Below, in pieces: positions 31,231 through 39,311 of a stretch of DNA of 45,763 bases. A program made the position numbers and the translations under genes. Position 1 is the first letter of the stretch; each line of letters starts with the position of its first letter. Below the pieces are notes generated by a model. It did not search any database. It was not told the origin of the DNA and saw only the letters and a list, made by a program, of their open reading frames with translations. The stretch lies in NCBI GenBank assembly GCA_964386235.1, contig CAYLSH010000009.1:1-45763 (forward strand). Direction: 5' to 3'. This DNA is from RGIG8767 sp964386235. GTDB taxonomy: Bacteria; Bacillota; Clostridia; Lachnospirales; Lachnospiraceae.

Positions 31231-33132
31231 ATGGCACAAGGATTTTTGCCGATTACAAAAGAAGAATTGGAAGAACGCGGAATTAAGCAACTCGATTTTG
31301 TATATGTTTGCGGGGATGCCTATGTGGATCATCCCTCCTTTGGACAGGCAATTATATGTCGTGTATTAGAAGCCCATGGCTACAGCGTAGGCGTGATTTC
31401 CCAACCGGACTGGAAGGATGAAAAGAGCATTACCATATTGGGAGAACCGCGACTGGCTTTTTTATGCAGCAGCGGCAATATGGATTCCATGGTCAATCAT
31501 TATTATGTTTCCAAAAAACATCGTGAAACGGATGCTTATACACCGGGCGGAGAACCGTACAAGAGACCGGATCATGCAACGGTTGTGTACTGCAATCTGA
31601 TCCGCAGAACCTATAAAAAAACACCGATCATTATAGGCGGAATTGAAGCCAGTCTGCGCCGGCTTGCCCATTATGATTACTGGTCCAATTCGTTTAAACG
31701 CTCCATCCTGCTTGACAGCGGAGCTGATATTATATCCTATGGCATGGGGGAACGCTCCATAGTAGAAGTGGCGGATGCTTTAAACAGCGGCATTGCCGTT
31801 TCGGACATTACTTTTATCCGGGGAACGGTGTATAAAACAAAATCATTGGAAAGTTTATATGAACCGGTTATGTTGCCGGATTATGACAGCATGAAAGAAG
31901 ATTCTTCTTTGTATGCGAAAAGTTTCGGAATCCAGTATCAGAACACCGATGCGATTAAAGGTAATACACTAGTGGAAGGGTATCCCAATGGTGTGTATGT
32001 TGTGCAAAACCCACCACAACCTCCCTTATCCACGGAGGAAATGGATGAAGTCTATGCACTTCCTTATATGAGAACTTACCATCCGTCCTATGAAGAAAAG
32101 GGTGGTGTGCCGGCGATCAATGAGATCAAATTTTCACTGATCAGCAATCGCGGTTGTTTTGGCGGTTGTAATTTCTGCGCTTTAACCTTCCATCAAGGCA
32201 GGACGATTCAGGTCAGAAGCCATGAATCCATTATAGAAGAAGCAAAGAAAGTGATCACAGAACCGGATTTTAAGGGGTATATTCATGATGTGGGCGGTCC
32301 GACTGCTAATTTCAGGCATCCGTCCTGTAAAGAGCAGTTAGAAAGAGGAGTCTGCACGGGCAGACAATGCCTTGTTCCCACTCCCTGCAAGAATCTGTAT
32401 GTGGATCACAGAGATTACCTGAGTCTTTTGCGAAAATTGCGAGAACTTCCGGGGGTAAAAAAAGTATTTATCCGTTCCGGTATCCGTTTTGATTACCTGA
32501 TTGAAGATAAAGACGACACTTTTTTTAAAGAATTGATAAAACATCATGTCAGCGGTCAGTTAAAGGTTGCACCGGAACATATCTGTGATGCCGTATTGAC
32601 GCAGATGGGAAAACCGGAAAACTCCGTGTATGAACGATTCCGTAAAAAGTATGCCAAATTGAATGAGCAGGCAGGATTAAAACAATTCCTTGTGCCGTAT
32701 CTGATGTCTTCCCATCCGGGAAGCACTTTAAAAGAGGCAGTAGCACTTGCGGAATACCTTCGGGATCTTGGATATATGCCACAGCAGGTACAGGATTTCT
32801 ATCCCACACCTTCCACGGTATCCACGGTTATGTATTACACCGGTTTAAACCCCGTCACCATGAAACCGGTATATGTATGTAAGAATCCTCACGAAAAAGC
32901 AATGCAGAGAGCCTTGATCCAGTATCGCAATCCTGCCAACTATGATCTCGTTTTAGAGGCTTTGCAGAAGGCAGATCGCATGGATCTGGTTGGCTACGAT
33001 AAAAAATGCCTGATCCGTCCAAGAAAAGGAGACAGCACTTATCATGTACAACCCAAGTCAAAGCCTTCCTCAAAGAGCATGGAAAAACAAAAAAAGAAGA
33101 AAACAATCCGAAATGTGCATAAGAAAAAGTAA
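31231..33132 (+). CDS. YgiQ-family radical SAM protein
   Basis: A large (633 residues) radical SAM enzyme of unknown reaction. The N-terminus, FLPITKEELEERGIKQLDFV then GDAYVDHPSFGQAIICRVLE, is the family signature. The [4Fe-4S] motif is CFGGCNFC (C-x3-C-x2-C) at about 309-316, followed by ALTFHQGR and IQVRSHESI. The C-terminal part has VPYLMSSHPGST and FYPTPSTVSTVMYYTG. The last 30 residues are Lys/Ser-rich. It sits between the HAD gene and a membrane protein with short gaps. Confidence 0.93.
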   Translation: MAQGFLPITKEELEERGIKQLDFVYVCGDAYVDHPSFGQAIICRVLEAHGYSVGVISQPDWKDEKSITILGEPRLAFLCSSGNMDSMVNHYYVSKKHRETDAYTPGGEPYKRPDHATVVYCNLIRRTYKKTPIIIGGIEASLRRLAHYDYWSNSFKRSILLDSGADIISYGMGERSIVEVADALNSGIAVSDITFIRGTVYKTKSLESLYEPVMLPDYDSMKEDSSLYAKSFGIQYQNTDAIKGNTLVEGYPNGVYVVQNPPQPPLSTEEMDEVYALPYMRTYHPSYEEKGGVPAINEIKFSLISNRGCFGGCNFCALTFHQGRTIQVRSHESIIEEAKKVITEPDFKGYIHDVGGPTANFRHPSCKEQLERGVCTGRQCLVPTPCKNLYVDHRDYLSLLRKLRELPGVKKVFIRSGIRFDYLIEDKDDTFFKELIKHHVSGQLKVAPEHICDAVLTQMGKPENSVYERFRKKYAKLNEQAGLKQFLVPYLMSSHPGSTLKEAVALAEYLRDLGYMPQQVQDFYPTPSTVSTVMYYTGLNPVTMKPVYVCKNPHEKAMQRALIQYRNPANYDLVLEALQKADRMDLVGYDKKCLIRPRKGDSTYHVQPKSKPSSKSMEKQKKKKTIRNVHKKK

Positions 33133-33157
33133 TTACGTATGAAAGGAATCATAAAAG

Positions 33158-33721
33158 ATGAAAAAAAATACAAAGGGTAGTTACGGGTATTTATCCGCCA
33201 AGAAAAAAAGTACAACCATTATCACTATTTCCATGTTTGCGGTATCCATTGCACTTTATATTGCGGGTTATGTAACCACAAAGACCAATGCCAATCTACT
33301 TACTGTAGTGGCTATTTTGGGCTGTCTTCCTGCCAGCAAAAGTGCGGTCAATATGATCATGTTTTTAAAGGCTAAAGAATGCAGCGAAAAAGACCATGAG
33401 GCAATTGAATCCGTTATCGGATCATTGAACGGCTATTATGATCTGTACTTTACGGGATACAGCAAAAATTTCCCGACGGATCATCTGGTTGTAACCAAAA
33501 ATTCCATTCTGGCTTACAGTTCGGATAAAAAAATAACGGAAAAAGAGTTTTACGAACACATGAAGGATCTTTTAAACAAAGAACGGATTCAGGACATTAC
33601 CATTAAACTCTTTACGGACAGGACAAAGTATACCAACCGTTTACAGGAACTGAATCTAAGCGAAGCCGATACCGCGGCAAGACAGGATATAGTATCCATG
33701 TTATTTCATGTCTCCCTGTAA
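33158..33721 (+). CDS. Small conserved-type membrane protein, function unknown
   Basis: This 187-residue protein has two adjacent hydrophobic segments near residues 20-40 and 45-65, separated by a short TKTNAN turn, so it is a hairpin membrane anchor. A soluble C-terminal part follows (about 70-187) with mixed alpha/beta composition. I recognise no catalytic motif. The N-terminal Lys-rich stretch suggests both termini face the cytosol. It is preceded by the YgiQ gene (25-nt gap) with an AAAGGAA SD and is probably in its transcript. Confidence 0.65.
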   Translation: MKKNTKGSYGYLSAKKKSTTIITISMFAVSIALYIAGYVTTKTNANLLTVVAILGCLPASKSAVNMIMFLKAKECSEKDHEAIESVIGSLNGYYDLYFTGYSKNFPTDHLVVTKNSILAYSSDKKITEKEFYEHMKDLLNKERIQDITIKLFTDRTKYTNRLQELNLSEADTAARQDIVSMLFHVSL

Positions 33722-33787
33722 TATTTGACATCGCTGCGGACATCCGTCTGATGATAGTATAAAAATGTTCTGAAAATGAGGATTACG

Positions 33788-34843
33788 ATGAAACAGATTG
33801 AGGTAAAAAAGGCGGATGCCGGACAACGTCTGGATAAATATCTAAAGCGGGTATTTCCGGAAATGGGAAGTGGTTTTTTATATAAAATGCTTCGTAAAAA
33901 AAACATAACTTTGAATACAAAGAAAGCATCCGGTTCCGAATCCGTTAAAGAAGGGGATCTGATCCAGTGCTTTTTCAGCGAGGAAACGTTTTATAAATTC
34001 AGTGGTAAACGACATACCGAAACGGGAGCACAAGTACATGAACTGTCAGGCAAAAGCAACACGGAATATGAGAAAGCTTACCATGATCTGAAGGGTATTA
34101 CGGTTGTTTATGAAGATGAACACATTCTGCTTTTAAATAAGCCGGCAGGTGTTTTATCCCAAAAAGCAAAGAAGGATGATTTGTCGTTAAATGAATGGAT
34201 GCTTGGGTACCTGCTTGCAGACGATAAGATCAAGCCTACGGATCTTACGCATTTTAAACCTTCCGTCTGTAATCGCCTGGACCGAAATACAAGCGGAATC
34301 GTAATCTGTGGCAAAACTCTTGCCGCAACCCGTATGATCAGCCAACTGTTAAAAGACAGAACCCTGCATAAATACTACAGAACGTATGTACATGGCAGAC
34401 TGGAAGGAAAAGAAACCTTAACGGCATGGCATAAAAAAGATACATCGGATAATCATGCCGATATATGCTTTCAGATTACTGAGCAGGAAAAGAATACCTA
34501 TGATGAGATCATAACCACCTATCATGCCATGGAAACCGGAAAGGAGTATTCGTATCTGGAAATAGAACTGGTAACCGGAAAAACACACCAGATTCGAGCC
34601 CATCTGTCGGCATACGGTCATCCGATCGTAGGTGATAAGAAATACAGGGAACTTAGCCATAAAAAAACGGGACAAATGCTAAATGTTGCGGCTATAAAGG
34701 GGTATCCCCAATTTCAGTTGCTCCATGCATACCGACTGGTATTTCCGGTTATGACAGGAGAGTGGGAGTACCTTTCTAAAAAAGAATTTATCTGTAAAGA
34801 ACCGAAAACATTTTTATTATTTAAAACAAATTTATTCAGATAA
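33788..34843 (+). CDS. RluC/RluD-type pseudouridine synthase
   Basis: It forms pseudouridine in 23S rRNA or tRNA. The N-terminal S4-like domain (GQRLDKYLKRVFPEMGSGFL) runs to about residue 65. The catalytic domain shows LLLNKPAGVLSQ, SVCNRLDRNTSGIVICGK (catalytic Asp in RLDxxTSG) and YLEIELVTGKTHQIRAHL. ATG 33788 is chosen because TGAGG (33777-33781) precedes it; the in-frame ATG at 33776 belongs to the SD. Length is 351. The exact target site is unclear. It is followed 10 nt later by recU. Confidence 0.88.
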   Translation: MKQIEVKKADAGQRLDKYLKRVFPEMGSGFLYKMLRKKNITLNTKKASGSESVKEGDLIQCFFSEETFYKFSGKRHTETGAQVHELSGKSNTEYEKAYHDLKGITVVYEDEHILLLNKPAGVLSQKAKKDDLSLNEWMLGYLLADDKIKPTDLTHFKPSVCNRLDRNTSGIVICGKTLAATRMISQLLKDRTLHKYYRTYVHGRLEGKETLTAWHKKDTSDNHADICFQITEQEKNTYDEIITTYHAMETGKEYSYLEIELVTGKTHQIRAHLSAYGHPIVGDKKYRELSHKKTGQMLNVAAIKGYPQFQLLHAYRLVFPVMTGEWEYLSKKEFICKEPKTFLLFKTNLFR

Positions 34844-34853
34844 GAGGAATGTC

Positions 34854-35393
34854 ATGCCTACATGGAATTCAAGAGGTTTGCGAGGATCCATACTGGAAGA
34901 TTTCGTAAACCGGACCAATGAAAAATATGAAGACAGTGGTTTGGCACTGATCCAGAAGATTCCGACTCCGATCACACCGATAAAGATCGATCAGGAACAC
35001 CGCCATATTACACTCGCGTATTTTGATCAGAAGAGTACCGTGGATTATATTGGTGCCGTTCAGGGAATCCCGGTCTGCTTTGATGCAAAGGAATCCTCTA
35101 AGGATACTTTTGCATTGCAGAACATCCATGAGCATCAGGTTACTTTCATGCAGAATTTTGAAAAGCAAAAGGGAATCGCTTTTTTTCTTTTGTACTATTC
35201 CCATAAAGAGGTTTTTTATTATCTGCGACTAAGGGAACTTCTGGTTTTCTGGGAAAGAGCGCAAAATGGCGGCAGAAAAAGTTTTCGGCTGGATGAACTG
35301 GAGCAGGATTATTTTTTTCATGGGAAACAGGGGATTTTTGTTCCGTATCTGGAAATGATGCAAAAAGACATGTTAGAAAGAACGGACAGTTGA
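34854..35393 (+). CDS. recU: Holliday junction resolvase RecU
   Basis: A Firmicutes resolvase that cuts Holliday junctions during recombination and repair. Recognisable parts are NSRGLRGSILEDFVNRTNEKY at the start, the nuclease core STVDYIG then CFDAKES (Asp and the E-x-K-like pair), HEHQVTFM, and a C-terminal FVPYLE. At 179 residues it is close to Bacillus RecU (about 200) and complete. AAGAGGAA is the SD. It ends the segment; no classical terminator is seen before the his promoter. recU is often near pbp genes in Bacilli, but not here. Confidence 0.88.
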   Translation: MPTWNSRGLRGSILEDFVNRTNEKYEDSGLALIQKIPTPITPIKIDQEHRHITLAYFDQKSTVDYIGAVQGIPVCFDAKESSKDTFALQNIHEHQVTFMQNFEKQKGIAFFLLYYSHKEVFYYLRLRELLVFWERAQNGGRKSFRLDELEQDYFFHGKQGIFVPYLEMMQKDMLERTDS

Positions 35394-35436
35394 ACCTATA
35401 TTAAATAAAGGTTTGGGGAAAAGTTTATATTTATCG

Positions 35437-35465
35437 TTGACAGAGTAACTTTTGGTCGTTATACT
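35437..35465 (+). promoter_or_regulatory. Sigma-A promoter of the his operon
   Basis: TTGACA (35437-35442), 17-bp spacer, TATACT (35460-35465). The predicted start near 35472 gives an 85-nt leader. Confidence 0.88.
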
Positions 35466-35482
35466 ACAAATAGTTTAATTTG

Positions 35483-35532
35483 TTAGCGAAGTAGCACGTT
35501 ACCACGCTAAAGCGTTCGGCAAGGATCTTTAG
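35483..35532 (+). promoter_or_regulatory. his leader with two mutually exclusive hairpins
   Basis: TTAGCG (35483-35488) can pair with CGCTAA (35505-35510), or CTAAAG (35507-35512) with CTTTAG (35527-35532). The two share CTAA, so only one can form at a time. No T-run follows the second, and no T-box sequence or His-rich leader peptide is seen. This could be a protein-binding or translational switch. Confidence 0.4.
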
Positions 35533-35557
35533 AATATTATAAGAAATGGAGACCGTT

Positions 35558-36670
35558 ATGGGTAAACAGTTATTACATACACCGGAAGGCGTTCGTGATA
35601 TTTACGGAACCGAATATGAGAAAAAATTAAAAGTGGAGCAGCTTTTACATGAGAAGATTGCGCTGTATGGATACAATGATATCCAGACACCGAGTTTTGA
35701 GTTTTTTGATGTGTTTGGAAGTGATATCGGAACAACACCCTCAAGAGAGTTATATAAATTTTTTGATAAAGAAGGCAATACCCTGGCACTTCGTCCGGAT
35801 TTTACACCGTCCATTGCCAGATGTGCCGCAAAATATTTTATGGAAGAGAGCGGTTCCCTTCGTTTTTCCTATCTTGGCAATGCCTTTACGAATGCATCCA
35901 ATTTACAGGGGAAATTAAAAGAAACCACACAGATGGGCGTGGAATTGATCGGAGATGACAGTGTCTATGCGGATGCCGAAGTGTTAAGTGTTGCAATCGA
36001 AGCGTTGCGAAACAGTGGTTTAAAGGATTTTCAGGTCAGCGTTGGCAATGCGGAGTATTTTAAAGGACTTTGTGAAGAATTTGCTTTTTCGGAAGAAATG
36101 GAATCCACCGTATATGAGTATATTTCCAATAAGAATTTCTTCGGTGCACAGGAATATCTTTTAAATGAAAATGTTTCCAGGGATATCTGTAACAAACTGT
36201 TAAAGACGGGAGAACTGGTTGGCTCTGTTGAAGTATTAAAAAAAGCTGAGGCATTAGCAGACAACACAAGATCCAAAGTGGCTCTTACAAGACTTTTGGA
36301 ACTTTATACCGTTTTACAAAAATATGGAATTGAGCAGTATGTTTCTTTTGACCTTGGCATGTTAACGCAGTATCATTACTATACGGGAATGATCTTTAAA
36401 GTATATACCTATGGAGTGGGCGATGCGGTAGCCAAAGGCGGCAGATATGATTCTTTACTTGCCAAGTTTGGGAAAAAAGCACCGGCCATTGGTTTTGTGA
36501 TCCTGATCGATGATCTTATGCAGGCATTGACCAGACAATCCGTTTTGGTAAGTTCACAGGATGATAAACGGATCCTGACTTACACAGAAGAGGATTTTGC
36601 TGCTGTATTAGAAGAGGCAAAAGAACTTCGGAATGCAGGAGTTGTAGTAGAAATGAGAAGGGGTATATAA
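35558..36670 (+). CDS. hisZ: ATP phosphoribosyltransferase regulatory subunit HisZ
   Basis: A HisRS paralogue needed for activity and histidine feedback of short-form HisG. The N-terminus is LLHTPEGVRDIYGTEYE. Class II-like motifs are ELYKFFDKEGNTLALRPDFT and YYTGMIFKVYTYG..GGRYDSLLAKFG, but it lacks the tRNA-binding and aminoacylation features of HisS at the C-terminus. ATG 35558 is chosen with GGAG at 35548-35551; the in-frame ATG at 35546 overlaps that SD. Length 370 is normal. It is the first gene of the his operon, 2 nt before hisG. Confidence 0.92.
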   Translation: MGKQLLHTPEGVRDIYGTEYEKKLKVEQLLHEKIALYGYNDIQTPSFEFFDVFGSDIGTTPSRELYKFFDKEGNTLALRPDFTPSIARCAAKYFMEESGSLRFSYLGNAFTNASNLQGKLKETTQMGVELIGDDSVYADAEVLSVAIEALRNSGLKDFQVSVGNAEYFKGLCEEFAFSEEMESTVYEYISNKNFFGAQEYLLNENVSRDICNKLLKTGELVGSVEVLKKAEALADNTRSKVALTRLLELYTVLQKYGIEQYVSFDLGMLTQYHYYTGMIFKVYTYGVGDAVAKGGRYDSLLAKFGKKAPAIGFVILIDDLMQALTRQSVLVSSQDDKRILTYTEEDFAAVLEEAKELRNAGVVVEMRRGI

Positions 36671-36672
36671 TT

Positions 36673-37347
36673 ATGACCAACCAGAATAAGAAAAATGAAA
36701 TGGATAAAAAATATCTGACATTTGCCCTGACAAAAGGCCGTTTGGCAAAACAGACTTTGGAATTATTAGAATCCATCGGAATCACCTGTGAGGAAATGAA
36801 GGATAAAGACACTCGTAAACTGGTCTTTGTTAACGAAGAATTAAAATTAAAATTTTTTCTTGCCAAAGGTCCCGATGTTCCTACATACGTAGAATATGGT
36901 GCAGCGGATATCGGAGTAGTCGGTAAGGATACTTTGATGGAAGAAGGCAGACAGGTATATGAAGTGCTGGATCTTGGATTTGGCAAATGCCGTATGTGTG
37001 TATGTGGACCGCAGAGTGCAAAAGAGTTATTAAAGCATCATGAAATGATCCGTGTATGCAGCAAATATCCGTTGATCGCCAAGGATTATTTTTACAATAA
37101 AAAACACCAGACCGTAGATATCATCAAATTAAATGGTTCCGTAGAATTGGGGCCGATCGTTGGTCTTGGGGATGTGATCGTAGATATTGTGGAAACCGGT
37201 TCCACTTTAAGAGAAAACGGACTGGATGTTTTAGAGGAGATTTGTCCTTTATCCGCACGCATGATCGTTAATCAGGTCAGCATGCAGATGCAGTCAAAAC
37301 GAATCCACGATCTGATCAATCAGTTAAGAAATGTATTGGAAGCATAA
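36673..37347 (+). CDS. hisG: ATP phosphoribosyltransferase, short form HisG
   Basis: First step of histidine synthesis: ATP plus PRPP. The family start is LTFALTKGRLAKQTLELL (about 12-29), then GPDVPTYVEYGAADIGVVGKD, CRMCVCG and VDIVETGSTLRENGL (the PRPP-binding site). At 224 residues it lacks the C-terminal regulatory domain of long HisG, matching the presence of HisZ. The start has a distant GAAGGGG inside hisZ. It is translationally coupled to hisZ (2 nt gap). Confidence 0.96.
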   Translation: MTNQNKKNEMDKKYLTFALTKGRLAKQTLELLESIGITCEEMKDKDTRKLVFVNEELKLKFFLAKGPDVPTYVEYGAADIGVVGKDTLMEEGRQVYEVLDLGFGKCRMCVCGPQSAKELLKHHEMIRVCSKYPLIAKDYFYNKKHQTVDIIKLNGSVELGPIVGLGDVIVDIVETGSTLRENGLDVLEEICPLSARMIVNQVSMQMQSKRIHDLINQLRNVLEA

Positions 37348-37403
37348 AAAGGCAGAATAAACCTTTATCAAAAAGTTCAGTTTAAGAAGGGCGGAATGAC
37401 AGC

Positions 37404-38696
37404 ATGAGAATTGTAGAGTTGACAGAAGATACCAAAAAGAATATTTTAGAGGATTTGTTAAAACGAAGTCCGAATCATTATGGCGAATATGAAAAAGTGG
37501 TTGCCGATATTGTAAATGATGTAATGCAAAATGGGGATGATGCCATTTTTTCTTATACAAAACGCTTTGATAAATGGGATGTGAATGCCGCCAATGTGCG
37601 TGTAAACGACAAAGAGATTCAGGATGCGTATACACAGGTGGATGAACAACTCATAGATGTGATCAAAGAATCTGCCGAAAATATCCGTGCCTTCCACGAA
37701 AAACAACTTCGTGAAAGCTGGATCATTCCCAAAGAAGACGGAACGATATTAGGACAGAAGATTACGCCGATCCAGAGCGCAGGTTGTTATGCTCCGGGCG
37801 GAAAAGCATATTATCCAAGCAGTGTATTAATGAATATTATTCCGGCAAAAGTAGCCGGTGTGGAGAAGATTGTTTTATGTACACCGGCAAGACCAGACGG
37901 CAGTGTACATCCTGTTACATTAGTGGCAGCGGATGTTGCGGGTGCCGATGAGATCTATAAGATTGGCGGTGCACAGGCAATCGCAGCCATGGCTTTTGGA
38001 ACAGCTTCCGTCCCCAAGGTGGACAAGATTACCGGACCGGGCAATATTTTTGTAGCCCTCGCAAAAAAAGCAGTATTTGGTTATGTGGGAATCGACTCGG
38101 TTGCCGGTCCTTCCGAGATTCTTGTACTGGCAGATGAAACCGCCAATCCCCGTTTTGTAGCTGCGGATCTGTTATCACAGGCAGAACATGACGAACTGGC
38201 AAGTGCAATTCTGATCACGACAAGTAAAGAATTAGCAGAGAAAGTATCCAAACAGGTGGATGCCTTTACAAAAGAATTAAGCCGTAAGGAAATCATTGAA
38301 AAATCCTTAGAAAACTATGGATATATTTTAGTGGCAGAATCCATGGAGGATGCTATCCTGGCAGCAAATGAGATTGCAAGCGAACACTTAGAGATCCTGA
38401 CAAAGGATCCTTATCAGGTTATGACCAAGATAAAGAACGCAGGTGCGATCTTCCTTGGCGAGTATTCCTCCGAGCCTCTTGGTGACTATTTTGCAGGCCC
38501 CAACCATATTTTACCTACCAATGGTACCGCAAGATTCTTTTCCCCGCTTAATGTGGATGATTTTACCAAGAAAACGAGCATTATTTCCTACTCGAAGGAA
38601 GCACTTGAAAAAGTACATGGCAAGATTGAATATTTTGCCAAACAGGAACAGTTGACCGCACATGCGAATTCCATTCGTGTGCGTTTTGAAAAGTAA
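37404..38696 (+). CDS. hisD: Histidinol dehydrogenase HisD
   Basis: Catalyses the last two oxidations, L-histidinol to L-histidine. Motifs are AGCYAPGGKAYYPSSVLMN, AGVEKIVLCTPA, IGGAQAIAAMAFGT, SEILVLADE, DLLSQAEHDELASA (the catalytic Glu-His region) and EIASEHLEI. Length 430 is standard. GCGGAAT lies just upstream as a weak SD, 56 nt after hisG. No defects are seen. Confidence 0.97.
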   Translation: MRIVELTEDTKKNILEDLLKRSPNHYGEYEKVVADIVNDVMQNGDDAIFSYTKRFDKWDVNAANVRVNDKEIQDAYTQVDEQLIDVIKESAENIRAFHEKQLRESWIIPKEDGTILGQKITPIQSAGCYAPGGKAYYPSSVLMNIIPAKVAGVEKIVLCTPARPDGSVHPVTLVAADVAGADEIYKIGGAQAIAAMAFGTASVPKVDKITGPGNIFVALAKKAVFGYVGIDSVAGPSEILVLADETANPRFVAADLLSQAEHDELASAILITTSKELAEKVSKQVDAFTKELSRKEIIEKSLENYGYILVAESMEDAILAANEIASEHLEILTKDPYQVMTKIKNAGAIFLGEYSSEPLGDYFAGPNHILPTNGTARFFSPLNVDDFTKKTSIISYSKEALEKVHGKIEYFAKQEQLTAHANSIRVRFEK

Positions 38697-38723
38697 GCAA
38701 ACTACTATGAAATGAGGTTACAT

Positions 38724-39311
38724 ATGGAAAGAAGAGTTTCCCTTACAAGGACAACAAAAGAAACGGATATCAAACTCGAATTGAATGTGGATGGTCTTGG
38801 TGTTACCAATATCCAAACCGGCATTGGGTTTTTTGATCATATGCTGACAGGTTTTGGAAAGCATGGCTTTTTTGATCTGGATCTGAGCGTGAAAGGAGAT
38901 CTGGAAGTAGATGGTCATCACACGGTGGAAGATACCGGTATCGTGTTGGGAAATGCAATCCGGGAGGCCATTGGGGACAAAGTGGGGATCAAAAGATTTG
39001 GTTATTTTATCCTTCCCATGGATGATGCTTTAGTCCTTTGTGCACTCGATCTATCCGGCAGACCTTATTTTGAATTTGATGCAGAATTTCCGACCCAGAT
39101 GGTGGGTGATTTTGAAACTGAACTGGTACGTGAATTTTTCTATGCCATCAGTTACAGTGCAGGTATGAATCTGCATATCCGCGTACTGAGCGGCAAGAAT
39201 TCCCATCACATAGCAGAAGCCATGTTTAAGGCGTTTGGAAAAGCACTGGATGAAGCATGTACAAAAGATGAACGGATCAAATCTGTTCTGAGCACGAAAG
39301 GAACATTATAA
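38724..39311 (+). CDS. hisB: Imidazoleglycerol-phosphate dehydratase HisB
   Basis: Monofunctional HisB dehydrates IGP to imidazole-acetol phosphate. Visible motifs are GIGFFDHMLTGFGKHG, DLEVDGHHTVEDTGIVLG and SGKNSHHIAEAMFKAFGKAL (manganese-binding His clusters). ATG 38724 gives 195 residues, the usual size; TGAGG (38713-38717) is its SD, and the in-frame ATG at 38712 lies in it. Its stop overlaps the start of the next gene (TAATG), so the two are coupled. Confidence 0.97.
   Translation: MERRVSLTRTTKETDIKLELNVDGLGVTNIQTGIGFFDHMLTGFGKHGFFDLDLSVKGDLEVDGHHTVEDTGIVLGNAIREAIGDKVGIKRFGYFILPMDDALVLCALDLSGRPYFEFDAEFPTQMVGDFETELVREFFYAISYSAGMNLHIRVLSGKNSHHIAEAMFKAFGKALDEACTKDERIKSVLSTKGTL

Noticed and set aside
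35472..35557. T-box (histidine) leader before hisZ
   Set aside because: The leader is only about 85 nt, lacks the conserved T-box sequence and a terminator hairpin.
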